Below, piece after piece: positions 1-8,307 of a stretch of 64,000 nucleotides of DNA; position 1 is the stretch's first letter, and every line of letters begins with the position of its first letter. The stretch comes from an uncultured Myxococcales bacterium (GTDB lineage: Bacteria > Myxococcota > Myxococcia > Myxococcales > Myxococcaceae), in contig CALJKW010000076.1 in NCBI GenBank assembly GCA_937980205.1, positions 360,552 to 424,551 of the forward strand, written 5' to 3'. The notes under the pieces are model-generated. The model searched no databases and was not told the DNA's origin. It saw nothing but the letters and a program-made list of their open reading frames with translations. A program made the position numbers and the translations under genes.

Positions 1-1694
1 TTCATCTTGAAGACGTTCGCGCGGTACCGGCCGACTCCGGGGATGGAGTAGCAGAAGTCGACGGCGCCCTGCTTCTCGAGGATGGGGGCGCGCACCGGGT
101 CGAGCGTCTCGAACAGCACCGCCTTCGACTGCTCGGGCTCCATCTTGTTCTGCCCGATGCGCTCGAGCGTGCCGTTGAGGCGAAGGATGGGCGGCTCGCC
201 GGGCGTGATGTGCAGGTCGCTGCCGCCGCGCTCGCGCACGTACGCGAGCATCTTCTCGATGGGCTTGGTGAGGTCCTTCGACGAGACGACCATGCCGTTC
301 GTGGCGCGCTGGTCGCCCGAGCGCGCGCGGCCGATCTCGACCGCCTTGAGCCGCACGTCGACCGAGGGGTCTTTCTGCGCGACCGCGGCGAGCGCGGCGT
401 CGACGCTGGGGTCCTTGATCGGCTGCAGCGCGCCGACCACCGCGCTGCGCACCTCGGCCGACGGGTCGCTGAGCAGGCCGACGAGCGTCGAGGCGGCGGG
501 CGCGCCGATGCCGGACAGCGCGTCGATCGCCGCCCACTTCGCGTCCGAGTCGTTCAGCATGTCCTTCAGCGCCGGAATCGTCTTCGGCTCGCGCAGGCGG
601 CCGACGGCCTCGCACACGACGATGCGCACCCACCAGTCCGGGTCGCGCAGCATGCCGACGAGCTGGCCCACCGTGCGCGGGTCCGCGTAGGCCTCGAGCA
701 GGTAGACGGCCTGGATGCGGATGTCGCTGTCGGCGCTCTTGCACAGCGCGACCGCCGACTGCAGCAGCGCGTCGCCGACGGCCTTGAGCGCCTCCATCAC
801 CGTCTTGTGCTGATGGCCGGTGAGCGTCTTGCAGAAGGTGAGGACGCCGAGCAGCAGCTCGCCGGGGTTGCCCGACGAGAACATGCTCTGCACGAGCTGC
901 TTGCGCTGCTCGGGCTCTCCGACCAGCAGCAGGCGGCCGAGCACGCGCGGCTTCACCTCGGGCGGCGCCTTCGAGATGTACTGCTGCAGGTACTTGCCGG
1001 CGAAGTCGCGAATCTCCTTCGAGTCGTCGGTGCTGAGACGATCGAGCATCACGCCGAACACGTCTTCGCCCGGCATGTTCGCGAGCAGGCCCACCGCTTC
1101 TTTGCGGACCATCGCCTCGCGGTTGCTCGAGGCCTCGATCAGCACCGGCCGCATCGACTCGGCGCCGCGCGACTTCACCAGCCGCCGCAGCGCGGCGATG
1201 CGCTGCGGCGCCGGCGCGTCGTTCAAGGCGCGCTCGAGGTACGCGTCGGAGACCGCCGGCTGCAGCTCGAGGATCAGCTCCCACAGCCTGCGTACCGTGT
1301 CGGGGCGCGGGCGCGCGAGCTGCGCATCGACGGCTTTCACGACGAGCTCGTCCTTGCACTTCTGCAGCACCTTGATGCCGGTGCTCACGCCCTGTGTGCG
1401 CTCGAGCAGGTCTTCGAGCAGGTCGGACGTCGCGGCGGGATCAGGCCGCGCCAGAAACAGCTGAGCGGCGCGGGAGTTGATCGCGGCGTCCTCCGACGTC
1501 AGCAGGGGGATCAGCTCCTGCGGCGCCGGCGCCGACTGCGTCAGCTGCAGCAGCAGCTGCTGCTTTTCTTCTTCTTTGAACTTGCCGGCCGCGAGCCTGC
1601 CGACGACGGACTTGTCTCCACCGAGCTTGAAGCCGAACACGCGGATCCAATTGGAGACCGGGCGCGGCGCGGGCACAAGTCCGTGACCGGGCAT
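1..1694 (-). CDS. HEAT-repeat protein fused to PilT-type ATPase (partial, 3' end outside window)
   Basis: About 564 codons are visible; the gene runs off the left edge. Residues 1 to about 460 are alpha-helical HEAT-like repeats (for example the stretch around residues 160-260). From about residue 468 the sequence becomes a PilT/PilU-type N-terminal domain: GGSDLHITPGEPPILRLNG, and further on DFCYSIPGVGRYRANVF, both hallmarks of the type IV pilus retraction ATPase family. The Walker A/B region lies beyond the window, so ATPase competence cannot be judged. It is transcribed divergently from the outer-membrane protein gene, with a 92-base gap. The ATG was chosen as the first start in the frame; no strong ribosome binding site is visible. 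The PilT assignment of the visible part is firm. The role of the HEAT part (probably protein docking) is inferred. Confidence 0.85.
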   Translation of the reverse strand, partial: MPGHGLVPAPRPVSNWIRVFGFKLGGDKSVVGRLAAGKFKEEEKQQLLLQLTQSAPAPQELIPLLTSEDAAINSRAAQLFLARPDPAATSDLLEDLLERTQGVSTGIKVLQKCKDELVVKAVDAQLARPRPDTVRRLWELILELQPAVSDAYLERALNDAPAPQRIAALRRLVKSRGAESMRPVLIEASSNREAMVRKEAVGLLANMPGEDVFGVMLDRLSTDDSKEIRDFAGKYLQQYISKAPPEVKPRVLGRLLLVGEPEQRKQLVQSMFSSGNPGELLLGVLTFCKTLTGHQHKTVMEALKAVGDALLQSAVALCKSADSDIRIQAVYLLEAYADPRTVGQLVGMLRDPDWWVRIVVCEAVGRLREPKTIPALKDMLNDSDAKWAAIDALSGIGAPAASTLVGLLSDPSAEVRSAVVGALQPIKDPSVDAALAAVAQKDPSVDVRLKAVEIGRARSGDQRATNGMVVSSKDLTKPIEKMLAYVRERGGSDLHITPGEPPILRLNGTLERIGQNKMEPEQSKAVLFETLDPVRAPILEKQGAVDFCYSIPGVGRYRANVFKM

Positions 1695-1786
1695 TTTTCG
1701 CGCCCAAACGACGCAATCGACCGCGTCATCGCTCGTCTTTTTCGCTTTCAAACGAAAGGGAGCGGTGGTTTAGCTCGCGCGCCTTC

Positions 1787-3634
1787 ATGCTCCGGACACT
1801 GCTTGCCGCGTCGTTTTTCGTGTCGTCGCTCGCGTCTGCGCAGGTGGACGGCGGCACGCTGATCCCCTCGGCCGAGACCGCGACGACCGACGTCGACACG
1901 CTCAAGCGCGACCTCGAGGCCGCCCGCAAGGAGATGAAGGACCTGCGCGAAGAGATGCGCGCACAGCTCGCGAACCAGTCGGTCGCCCAGGGCTGGCAGG
2001 ACGACTGGGTGCCCGAGAAGCGGAAGCTCGAGACGTTCGTCCCCGACGGCTACCTGCGCATCCGCCCCGAGCTGCTGTACCACATGGACCTGGGCCGCGG
2101 TCAGGACCCGAGCGGCTACGAGCTGTTCCCCCGCTCGCCGGCGTCCGCGCGCGACCGCACCATCGCCGGCGTCAACATGCGCTTCCGCTTCGAGCCGACG
2201 TTCAACGTGTCGGAAGAGGTCCGCATCCGCACGCAGATCGACATGCTCGACAACACGATGTTCGGCTCGACGCCGGACTACGGCTTCTCGCGCGGCCTCG
2301 CCACCGGCTACGCGTGGGACCGCGACGAGTTCGGCATCTTCTCGCAGTCGCAGGTGCCGCAGTCGAGCGGCATCAACGCGCTGACCGACTCGATTCGCGT
2401 GAAGCGGCTCTGGGGCGAGGTGAGCACGCCCGTCGGCATTCTGCGGTTCGGCCGCATGGGCAGCCACTGGGGCCTCGGCATGCTGCACAACGACGGCAAC
2501 CGCCTCGATGACGACCTCGGCGACAACGTCGACCGCATCATGTTCGTCGCCGAGCCGGTGAGCGGCTGGTACGTGACGCCGATGATCGACTTCAACGTCG
2601 AGGGTCCGCAGACGACCCGCGACACGGGGGCGCCGATCGATCTCTCGAACTCCGACGACGCGCACTCGCTGATCATCGCGGCCGCGCGGCGCGACACCGA
2701 CACGCAGGCCAAGGCGAAGATCGAAGCGGGGCAGACGGTGTTCAACTTCGGCGTCCGCTTCGAGCACCGCTGGCAGAAGAACGACCCGAACGACTACTAC
2801 GGCAACCCGTTCTTGAACGAAGACGGCCCCGAGTACGGCCGCGGCGGCTACTCGGGCTACGTCCAGCGCTTCGCGAAGCTGTTCATCCCCAACCTGTGGG
2901 CCAAGGTCGAGCGCAAGGAGTTCCGCGTCGAGCTCGAGTTCGCGTCGATCTTCGGCGACGTCACCAACCGCGCGACCGTCGGAGCGACGAGCCACCTGCC
3001 CGAGAACCGGCAGGCGCTGGGCATCTTGCAGTTCGGTGGCGTGCTCCAGGCCGAGTACCGGCTGCTCGATCAGGCGCTGCGCATCGGCGTCGAGCTGGGC
3101 TTTGCGTCGGGAGATCAAGCCTACGGGTTGGGCAATCGCCCCCGCCGGCGCACCGGCCTTCCGAGCGGGAACACGCAGCGCGGCGACATCGACGGCCGGC
3201 AGTACCGGTGCGACGTCTCCGACTGTCCCGATGATCAGATCCGCAACTTCCGGTTCAACCGCGCCTACCGCGTCGACATGATCCTCTTCCGCGAGCTGCT
3301 CGGTGGAATCACCGACGCCATCTACGTGAAGCCGCAGGCGAGCTACCGCGTCACCGACGGCTTCAACGTCTTCGCGGCGCTGATCTACTCGCGCACCATC
3401 TTCGCCGAGTCGTCGCCGTCGGGCCGCGACAACAACCTCGGCATCGAGATCAACGCCGGCGCGCGGTACGAGACCGAGGACGGCTTCTTCGGCGAGCTGC
3501 GCTGGGGAATCCTGTTCCCGCTCGACGGCATGCGGAACAACAACGCCGCGGGCATGAATCAGATCGACATGGTCACGCCGATCGCCCTCGAATCTGCCCA
3601 GGCGTTGCGTGGCTCGATCGGCATTCGTTTTTAG
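1787..3634 (+). CDS. TIGR04551-like secreted/outer-membrane protein
   Basis: A 615-residue protein with a signal peptide (MLRTLLAASFFVSSLASAQ) followed by a short charged coiled-coil stretch around residues 30-60 (Thr-Leu-Lys-Arg-Asp then Glu/Lys-rich). The rest alternates aromatic and polar residues with many short Asp/Gly/Asn turns and ends in a strand with a terminal aromatic (GSIGIRF), as expected for an outer-membrane beta-barrel. The overall pattern resembles the uncharacterised myxobacterial family TIGR04551; this is recalled from sequence character, not from a search. It overlaps the next small lipoprotein gene by 26 bases, so the two are probably co-transcribed. Substrate and function are unknown; a porin-like or passive channel role is only a guess. 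Confidence 0.75.
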   Translation: MLRTLLAASFFVSSLASAQVDGGTLIPSAETATTDVDTLKRDLEAARKEMKDLREEMRAQLANQSVAQGWQDDWVPEKRKLETFVPDGYLRIRPELLYHMDLGRGQDPSGYELFPRSPASARDRTIAGVNMRFRFEPTFNVSEEVRIRTQIDMLDNTMFGSTPDYGFSRGLATGYAWDRDEFGIFSQSQVPQSSGINALTDSIRVKRLWGEVSTPVGILRFGRMGSHWGLGMLHNDGNRLDDDLGDNVDRIMFVAEPVSGWYVTPMIDFNVEGPQTTRDTGAPIDLSNSDDAHSLIIAAARRDTDTQAKAKIEAGQTVFNFGVRFEHRWQKNDPNDYYGNPFLNEDGPEYGRGGYSGYVQRFAKLFIPNLWAKVERKEFRVELEFASIFGDVTNRATVGATSHLPENRQALGILQFGGVLQAEYRLLDQALRIGVELGFASGDQAYGLGNRPRRRTGLPSGNTQRGDIDGRQYRCDVSDCPDDQIRNFRFNRAYRVDMILFRELLGGITDAIYVKPQASYRVTDGFNVFAALIYSRTIFAESSPSGRDNNLGIEINAGARYETEDGFFGELRWGILFPLDGMRNNNAAGMNQIDMVTPIALESAQALRGSIGIRF

Positions 3635-3737
3635 CGTGCTGCTCCTGCTCGGCGCGTGCGGCATCAAAGGTCCCCCGCGCCCGCCGCTCGGTGAGCCGGC
3701 ACCGCTGGTGACTCCCGACGCGGGGTGCTGCCGGTGA
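3609..3737 (+). CDS. LptM-like small lipoprotein
   Basis: A 42-residue lipoprotein. From a GTG start the sequence reads MARSAFVFSVLLLLGAC followed by GIKGPPRPP. The lipobox LLGAC and the CGxKGP-xxP motif directly after the lipidated Cys match the LptM/YifL family, small lipoproteins that in E. coli help maturation of the LPS translocon LptDE. Small lipoproteins of this kind are commonly found next to lysA or dapF, and here lysA follows with a 4-base GTGA overlap. The start lies inside the 3' end of the upstream gene; a later GTG at 3636 would give a signal peptide too short to work well. The family call is good; an actual LptD-related role in this organism is inferred. Confidence 0.75.
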   Translation: MARSAFVFSVLLLLGACGIKGPPRPPLGEPAPLVTPDAGCCR

Positions 3738-4957
3738 ACCACTTCGAGCTCCGCGACGGAGAGCTGTGGGTCGAAGACGTGCCCCTCGAGCGCATCGCGC
3801 AGCAGGTCGGCACGCCGACGTACGTCTACGCGGCGGCCACGCTCGATCGGCACCTGCGTGTGCTGCGCGAGGCCTTCGGCGCCGAGCGAAGGCTCATCTG
3901 CTACTCGGTGAAGGCCTGCAGCAACCTCTCGCTGCTCGAGCGCTTCGCGAAGAACGGCTCGGGCTTCGACATCGTCTCCGGCGGAGAGCTCAAGCGCGTG
4001 CTCAAGGCCGGCGGCCACCCGTCGAAGATCGTCTTCGCCGGAGTCGGCAAGACGAAGGACGAGATGGCTGCCGCGCTCGCGGCCGGCATCCTCATGTTCA
4101 ACGTCGAGAGCGCGGAAGAGCTGAAGGCGCTCGACGAGGTCGGCACCCGGCTCGGAGTCCGCGCGCCGTTCGCGCTGCGCGTGAACCCCGACGTCGACGC
4201 GAAGACGCACCGGCACATCTCGACCTCGAAGGCGTCGAAGTTCGGCGTGCCGTTCAAGGAAGCGCTGGCGCTGTACGCCGAGGCGCGCGCGTGGCGCGGC
4301 GTGAAGGCGGTCGGCCTCGACTTCCACATCGGCTCGCAGCTCACGAAGCTCGGCCCCGTGAAGCAGGCGATCGGCAAGGTCGCGAAGCTCTTCCGCGAGC
4401 TGCAGTCGAACGGCTTCGGGCTCACGCACCTCGACGTCGGCGGAGGCATCGGCATCCGCTACCGAGACGAGGCGACGCCGACGCTCACCCAGTGGGCGAA
4501 GGCCGTGCAGGAGCCGCTCAAAGGCCTCGACGCGACGCTGGTGCTCGAGCCGGGGCGCGTCATCGTCGGCAACGCGGCCGTGCTGCTCACGCGCGTGCTG
4601 TACCGGAAGAAGCAGTTCGTCATCGTCGACGCCGGCATGAACGACCTCATCCGCCCGGCGCTCTACGACGCCTGGCACGAGGTGGTGCCGGTGAAGCCGC
4701 GCCGCGGCGCGAAGAAGGCGGTCGACCTCGTCGGCCCCATCTGCGAGTCGAGCGACGTGCTCGGGCGCGGGCGCAAGCTGCCTCCGCTCGAGCAGGGAGA
4801 CCTGCTCGCGGTGATGAGCGCCGGCGCGTACGGCATGTCGATGAGCAGCAACTACAACGCCCGGCCGAGGCCGGCCGAGGTGCTGGTCGACACGTCCTCG
4901 TATCGTGTCATCCGCGAGCGCGAGCGGCCGGAAGACCTCTGGCGCGGCGAGCTGTAG
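3734..4957 (+). CDS. lysA: Diaminopimelate decarboxylase
   Basis: Catalyses the last step of lysine synthesis, meso-diaminopimelate to lysine plus CO2, in the cytoplasm using PLP. At 407 residues it has the usual family length. The PLP lysine is in YSVKACSN (about Lys60), the HIGSQ motif is at about residue 198, GGGIGI and EPGR phosphate-binding segments follow, and the active-site CESSD loop is at about residue 337 (Cys contributed across the dimer). GTG at 3734 was preferred over GTG at 3725 because it gives the typical N-terminus (VNHFELRDGELW) and a GTGA overlap with the lipoprotein. It heads a run that includes dapA and dapB further on, so the block is a lysine/DAP pathway cluster. Confidence 0.95.
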   Translation: MNHFELRDGELWVEDVPLERIAQQVGTPTYVYAAATLDRHLRVLREAFGAERRLICYSVKACSNLSLLERFAKNGSGFDIVSGGELKRVLKAGGHPSKIVFAGVGKTKDEMAAALAAGILMFNVESAEELKALDEVGTRLGVRAPFALRVNPDVDAKTHRHISTSKASKFGVPFKEALALYAEARAWRGVKAVGLDFHIGSQLTKLGPVKQAIGKVAKLFRELQSNGFGLTHLDVGGGIGIRYRDEATPTLTQWAKAVQEPLKGLDATLVLEPGRVIVGNAAVLLTRVLYRKKQFVIVDAGMNDLIRPALYDAWHEVVPVKPRRGAKKAVDLVGPICESSDVLGRGRKLPPLEQGDLLAVMSAGAYGMSMSSNYNARPRPAEVLVDTSSYRVIRERERPEDLWRGEL

Positions 4958-4979
4958 GCGCCACCGTTACTGCCTCTTC

Positions 4980-5558
4980 ATGAGGCCGCTGTTCATCGCC
5001 TTCGCGGTCGTCGGGTGCGGGCTGGTGACGCTCACGGCCGCGCGGCCGGCCAGCTTCCACTACGAGTGGAAGGTCGAGGTGAGCGCGCCGGTCGAGGTCG
5101 TCGAGCGGCAGCTCGTCGATCTCCACCGCTGGGTGAGCTGGTCTCCGTACGACCGGTTCGACCACGACATGGAGCGCACGTTCGGAGGGCCCGACTCGGG
5201 GGCGGGCGCGAGCCTCGCCTGGCGCGGCGATCACCGCGTCGGTGCGGGCCACGTGGTGCTGACGCGCGTCACGCCGGGCAAGGTGGTGCTCGCGCTCATG
5301 CTGGTCGATCGGCCGATCCGCTCGGCGTCGATCGCCACCTTCTCGCTGGCGACGCCGCGGCCCGGCATCACCGAGGTGACGTGGCAGGTCGACGGGCAGG
5401 CGAGCCTGCTGAACCGGCTCTTGATGGGCCTGGGCATCCTCGAGGGGCACCTTCGCGGCAAGCTGATCGTCGGCCTGCAGACGCTCAAGCACGTCGCCGA
5501 GGCCGAAGCCGCCGCGCAGCAGCGGGTCAGCGAAGGCCCGCCGGTGCCGACGAACTGA
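4980..5558 (+). CDS. SRPBCC-family protein with N-terminal membrane segment
   Basis: A 192-residue protein. Residues 3-22 form a hydrophobic segment (signal anchor or signal peptide). The remainder resembles the START/SRPBCC (polyketide cyclase-like) fold: the opening strand with FHYEWKVEVSAPVEVV, the characteristic W-x-x-W-S-P-Y around residue 58, and the long C-terminal helix (ILEGHLRGKLIVGLQTLKHV). Members bind hydrophobic ligands or act as domains of unknown role; the ligand here is not predictable. It sits between lysA and a membrane protease gene with short gaps and is likely in the same transcript. The ATG after a stop-rich gap was selected; upstream extension would overlap lysA. Confidence 0.7.
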   Translation: MRPLFIAFAVVGCGLVTLTAARPASFHYEWKVEVSAPVEVVERQLVDLHRWVSWSPYDRFDHDMERTFGGPDSGAGASLAWRGDHRVGAGHVVLTRVTPGKVVLALMLVDRPIRSASIATFSLATPRPGITEVTWQVDGQASLLNRLLMGLGILEGHLRGKLIVGLQTLKHVAEAEAAAQQRVSEGPPVPTN

Positions 5559-5581
5559 AAAAGAGCGCTAGAAGCATCGTC

Positions 5582-6688
5582 ATGCCTACGAACAATGCGT
5601 GGTCGCTCGCGCTCGGCCGGGTGGCCGGCATTCAGCTCGAGGTCCACGTCACGTTCGCCGTGCTGCTGGGCTGGGTGGCGATCGTCACGGTGCGCGAGGG
5701 CGGCGGCTGGGGCGCCGTGCTGCGCGCGCTGCTGCTCGCCGTCGCGCTCTTCTTCACCATCTTCCTGCACGAGCTCGCGCACGCGTTGACCGCGCGGCGG
5801 CTCGGCATCCGGACGCTCGACATCCAGCTCACGCCGATGGGCGGCATGTCGAACCTCGAGAAGGTGCCCGAGACGCCGATGCACGAGCTGTACATCGCGC
5901 TCGCGGGGCCCGCGACGAGCCTCGCCATCGCGCTGGTGCTCTACGTCTTCGTCAGCGCCACCGGCCGGCCGCTCGACATGGACGAGGGGCTCTTTCACCC
6001 CGACACGAACCCGTACACCTCGCTGATGTGGGTCAACCTCGTGCTCGGCCTCTACAACCTGCTGCCCATCTTCCCGATGGACGGAGGCCGCGCGCTGCGC
6101 TCGGTGCTCGCCCGGCGCCGCACCTTCCCCGAGGCCACCCGCGTCGCGACGCGCGTCGCGCAGTTCGGCTCGGTGGTGCTGGCGATCGTGCCCGGCAAGT
6201 TCAACCTCGTCTTCGTGCTGACCGCGGTGTGGATCTGGATGAGCGCGCGCAAGGAGCTGCAGGACGTCCGCGAGCGCCACGCGGTGCGGCCGTTCTCGCT
6301 TCGCGACGTCATGGTGGCGCGGCCGCTCACGCTGAAGACGGACGACACGCTCGAGCACGCGGCGGAGAAGTTCGTCAGCACGTTCCAGTCGGTGTTCCCC
6401 GTCATGCAGGGGGACTCCATCGCCGGCGTGCTCGGGTTCCCCGAGCTGCTCGAGGGCCTCGAGAAGCATGGCGAGCAGGCCACGGTCAGCGAGGCGATGC
6501 GGAGAGACCCCGAGGCCATCGAGGTCGACGCGAAGATCGAAGACGCCCTCGCGCGGCTGAACGAACACGACGACGAGCACGACATGGTGCTGATGGTCCT
6601 CGAGAAAGACCGCCTGGTTGGCGTCGTGCCGATGTCGAACCTGAAAGAGCTGATCAAGGTCGAGAAGGCCCTGCACCGCGCGGCCTGA
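5582..6688 (+). CDS. Site-2 protease family (M50) zinc metalloprotease with CBS pair
   Basis: A 368-residue membrane protein. The zinc motif HELAH lies in a transmembrane helix at about residue 63, and the partner motif NLLPIFPMDGGR (third zinc ligand Asp) is at about residue 158. About six hydrophobic segments are visible up to residue 220. Residues 240-365 contain two CBS motifs, which in this subfamily sense nucleotides and regulate the protease. Such enzymes cut substrates within the membrane, for example anti-sigma factors. The substrate cannot be deduced, since the ECF/FecR pair lies 10 kb away. The start gives MPTNNAWSLALGRVAGI, the usual N-terminus of this group. It is followed closely by dapA. 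Confidence 0.9.
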   Translation: MPTNNAWSLALGRVAGIQLEVHVTFAVLLGWVAIVTVREGGGWGAVLRALLLAVALFFTIFLHELAHALTARRLGIRTLDIQLTPMGGMSNLEKVPETPMHELYIALAGPATSLAIALVLYVFVSATGRPLDMDEGLFHPDTNPYTSLMWVNLVLGLYNLLPIFPMDGGRALRSVLARRRTFPEATRVATRVAQFGSVVLAIVPGKFNLVFVLTAVWIWMSARKELQDVRERHAVRPFSLRDVMVARPLTLKTDDTLEHAAEKFVSTFQSVFPVMQGDSIAGVLGFPELLEGLEKHGEQATVSEAMRRDPEAIEVDAKIEDALARLNEHDDEHDMVLMVLEKDRLVGVVPMSNLKELIKVEKALHRAA

Positions 6689-6709
6689 CTCGTGCTACGG
6701 GCGCGGAGC

Positions 6710-7591
6710 ATGGCGACCTTCGAAGGAGCAATGACCGCGCTCGCGACCCCGTTCAAGGACGGGAAGCTCGACGAGCCCGCGTACGAGCAGCTGATCGAGT
6801 ACCAGCTCTCCAACGGCATCAGCGGCCTCGTGCCGATGGGCACGACCGGCGAGGCGGTGACGATGTCGGCCGCCGAGCGGGCGCGTGCGGTTCAGGTCTG
6901 CGTGAAGGCGAACAAGGGCCGGGCGAAGGTGATCGCCGGCGCGGGCTCGAACTCGACGGCCGAGTGCATCGTGGGCGTGAAGGCGGTGCGCGAGCTCGGC
7001 GCCGACGGCGCGCTCGTGGTGACGCCGTACTACAACAAGCCGACGCAGGCCGGCCTCGTCGAGCACTACCGCGCGATCGCCAAGGCGCACCCCGGCTTCC
7101 CGCTCGTCGCGTACAACGTGCCGGGCCGCACCGGCGTCGACCTCTTGCCCGAGACCGTCGCGCGGCTCTGCGACATTCCCGAGGTCGTCGCGCTCAAAGA
7201 GGCGACCGGCCTCGCGCTGCGCGCGCTCGACATCGTCGAGAAGTGCGGCGACAAGATGACGCTGCTGTCGGGCGACGACTTCACCGTGCAGCCGTTCATC
7301 GCGTGCGGCGGCAAGGGCGTCATCTCGGTGTCGTCGAACGTGGCGCCGAAGCTGATGAGCGACCTCGTGGCGGCGGCGCGCAAGGGGGACTTCGCCGGCG
7401 CGCGCAAGCTGCAGCTCGAGCTGGCGCCGCTGCACCGCCTGCTCTTCATCGAGTCGAACCCGATTCCGGTGAAGTGGGCGCTGCACCTGATGGGCAAGTT
7501 CGGGCCAGAGCTGCGGCTGCCGCTGACTCCGATGACGGAGGCGAACGCCGCGAAGCTGAAGGAAGAGCTGAGGCGGCTGAAGCTCGTATGA
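6710..7591 (+). CDS. dapA: 4-hydroxy-tetrahydrodipicolinate synthase
   Basis: Condenses pyruvate with aspartate semialdehyde, the first committed step of the DAP/lysine branch. At 293 residues it matches the family. The Schiff-base lysine is in VVALKEATG (about Lys163), the catalytic tyrosine in YNVPGRTG (about Tyr135), and the GTTGE pyruvate-carboxylate motif follows PMG near residue 44. The ATG giving MATFEGAMTALATPF is preferred; a GTG 18 bases upstream would add an uncharacteristic six-residue leader. It overlaps dapB by an ATGA junction, indicating translational coupling of the two consecutive enzymes. Confidence 0.95.
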   Translation: MATFEGAMTALATPFKDGKLDEPAYEQLIEYQLSNGISGLVPMGTTGEAVTMSAAERARAVQVCVKANKGRAKVIAGAGSNSTAECIVGVKAVRELGADGALVVTPYYNKPTQAGLVEHYRAIAKAHPGFPLVAYNVPGRTGVDLLPETVARLCDIPEVVALKEATGLALRALDIVEKCGDKMTLLSGDDFTVQPFIACGGKGVISVSSNVAPKLMSDLVAAARKGDFAGARKLQLELAPLHRLLFIESNPIPVKWALHLMGKFGPELRLPLTPMTEANAAKLKEELRRLKLV

Positions 7592-8307
7592 AGCTCATCA
7601 TCTGCGGAGCCGCCGGGCGCATGGGGCAGGCGTTGCTCTCTGCGTCGCGCGCGCTGGGGCACACCGTCGTCGCCAGCGTCGAGGTGAACGACAAGCTCGC
7701 GCCCGCCGGCGCCGACGCGGTCATCGAGTTCACGGCGCCCGAGGCGTCGCTCGAGCACGCGCGCATCTGCGCCGCGGCGAAGGTGCCGATCGTCATCGGC
7801 ACGACCGGCTTCTCCACCGTGCAGAAGGCCGAGCTCGAGAGGCTCGGCGGGACGTCGCCGGTGCTGGTGGCTCCGAACATGTCGGTGGGCGTGAACGTGG
7901 TCATCGGCATGGCGGCCGAGCTGGCGCGCCGCCTCGGAGACGACTTCGACGTCGAGATCCTCGAGACGCACCACAAGAAGAAGAAGGACAGCCCGTCGGG
8001 CACCGCGCTGAAGCTGGCGGAGGAGATCGCCGCGGCCACAAAGCGCACGCGCAGCGACTTCCGCCTCGCGCGCGAGGGCGTCATCGGCGAGCGGCCGGCG
8101 CGGGAGATCGGCGTCCAGGCGCTGCGCGGCGGAGACGTCGTCGGCGAGCACACCATCTACTTCTTCGGAGACGGCGAGCGCGTCGAGCTCAGCCACCGCG
8201 CGACGAGCCGCGAGCAGTTCGCCCGCGGAGCCATTCGCGCCGCCGCGTGGCTGCAGGGCAAAGGCCCGGGGCTCTACGACATGCGGCACGTGCTGGGGTT
8301 CGCGTGA
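7588..8307 (+). CDS. dapB: 4-hydroxy-tetrahydrodipicolinate reductase
   Basis: Uses NAD(P)H to reduce the DapA product to tetrahydrodipicolinate. At 239 residues it is on the short side of the family, lacking part of the middle of the nucleotide-binding domain, as in several bacteria. The Rossmann motif GAAGRMG occupies residues 7-13, GTTGF is in the central part, and the substrate-binding/catalytic signature ETHHKKKKDSPSGT has its His pair at about 128-129. Coupled to dapA (ATGA) and to the following hydrolase gene (GTGA), so all belong to one operon. Confidence 0.95.
   Translation: MKLIICGAAGRMGQALLSASRALGHTVVASVEVNDKLAPAGADAVIEFTAPEASLEHARICAAAKVPIVIGTTGFSTVQKAELERLGGTSPVLVAPNMSVGVNVVIGMAAELARRLGDDFDVEILETHHKKKKDSPSGTALKLAEEIAAATKRTRSDFRLAREGVIGERPAREIGVQALRGGDVVGEHTIYFFGDGERVELSHRATSREQFARGAIRAAAWLQGKGPGLYDMRHVLGFA

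Noticed and set aside
1748..4678. Long open frame on the minus strand across the outer-membrane protein and lysA
   Set aside because: Arg/Asp/Val/Leu-rich low-complexity translation typical of the complementary strand of high-GC genes; lysA and the barrel protein are clear on the plus strand.
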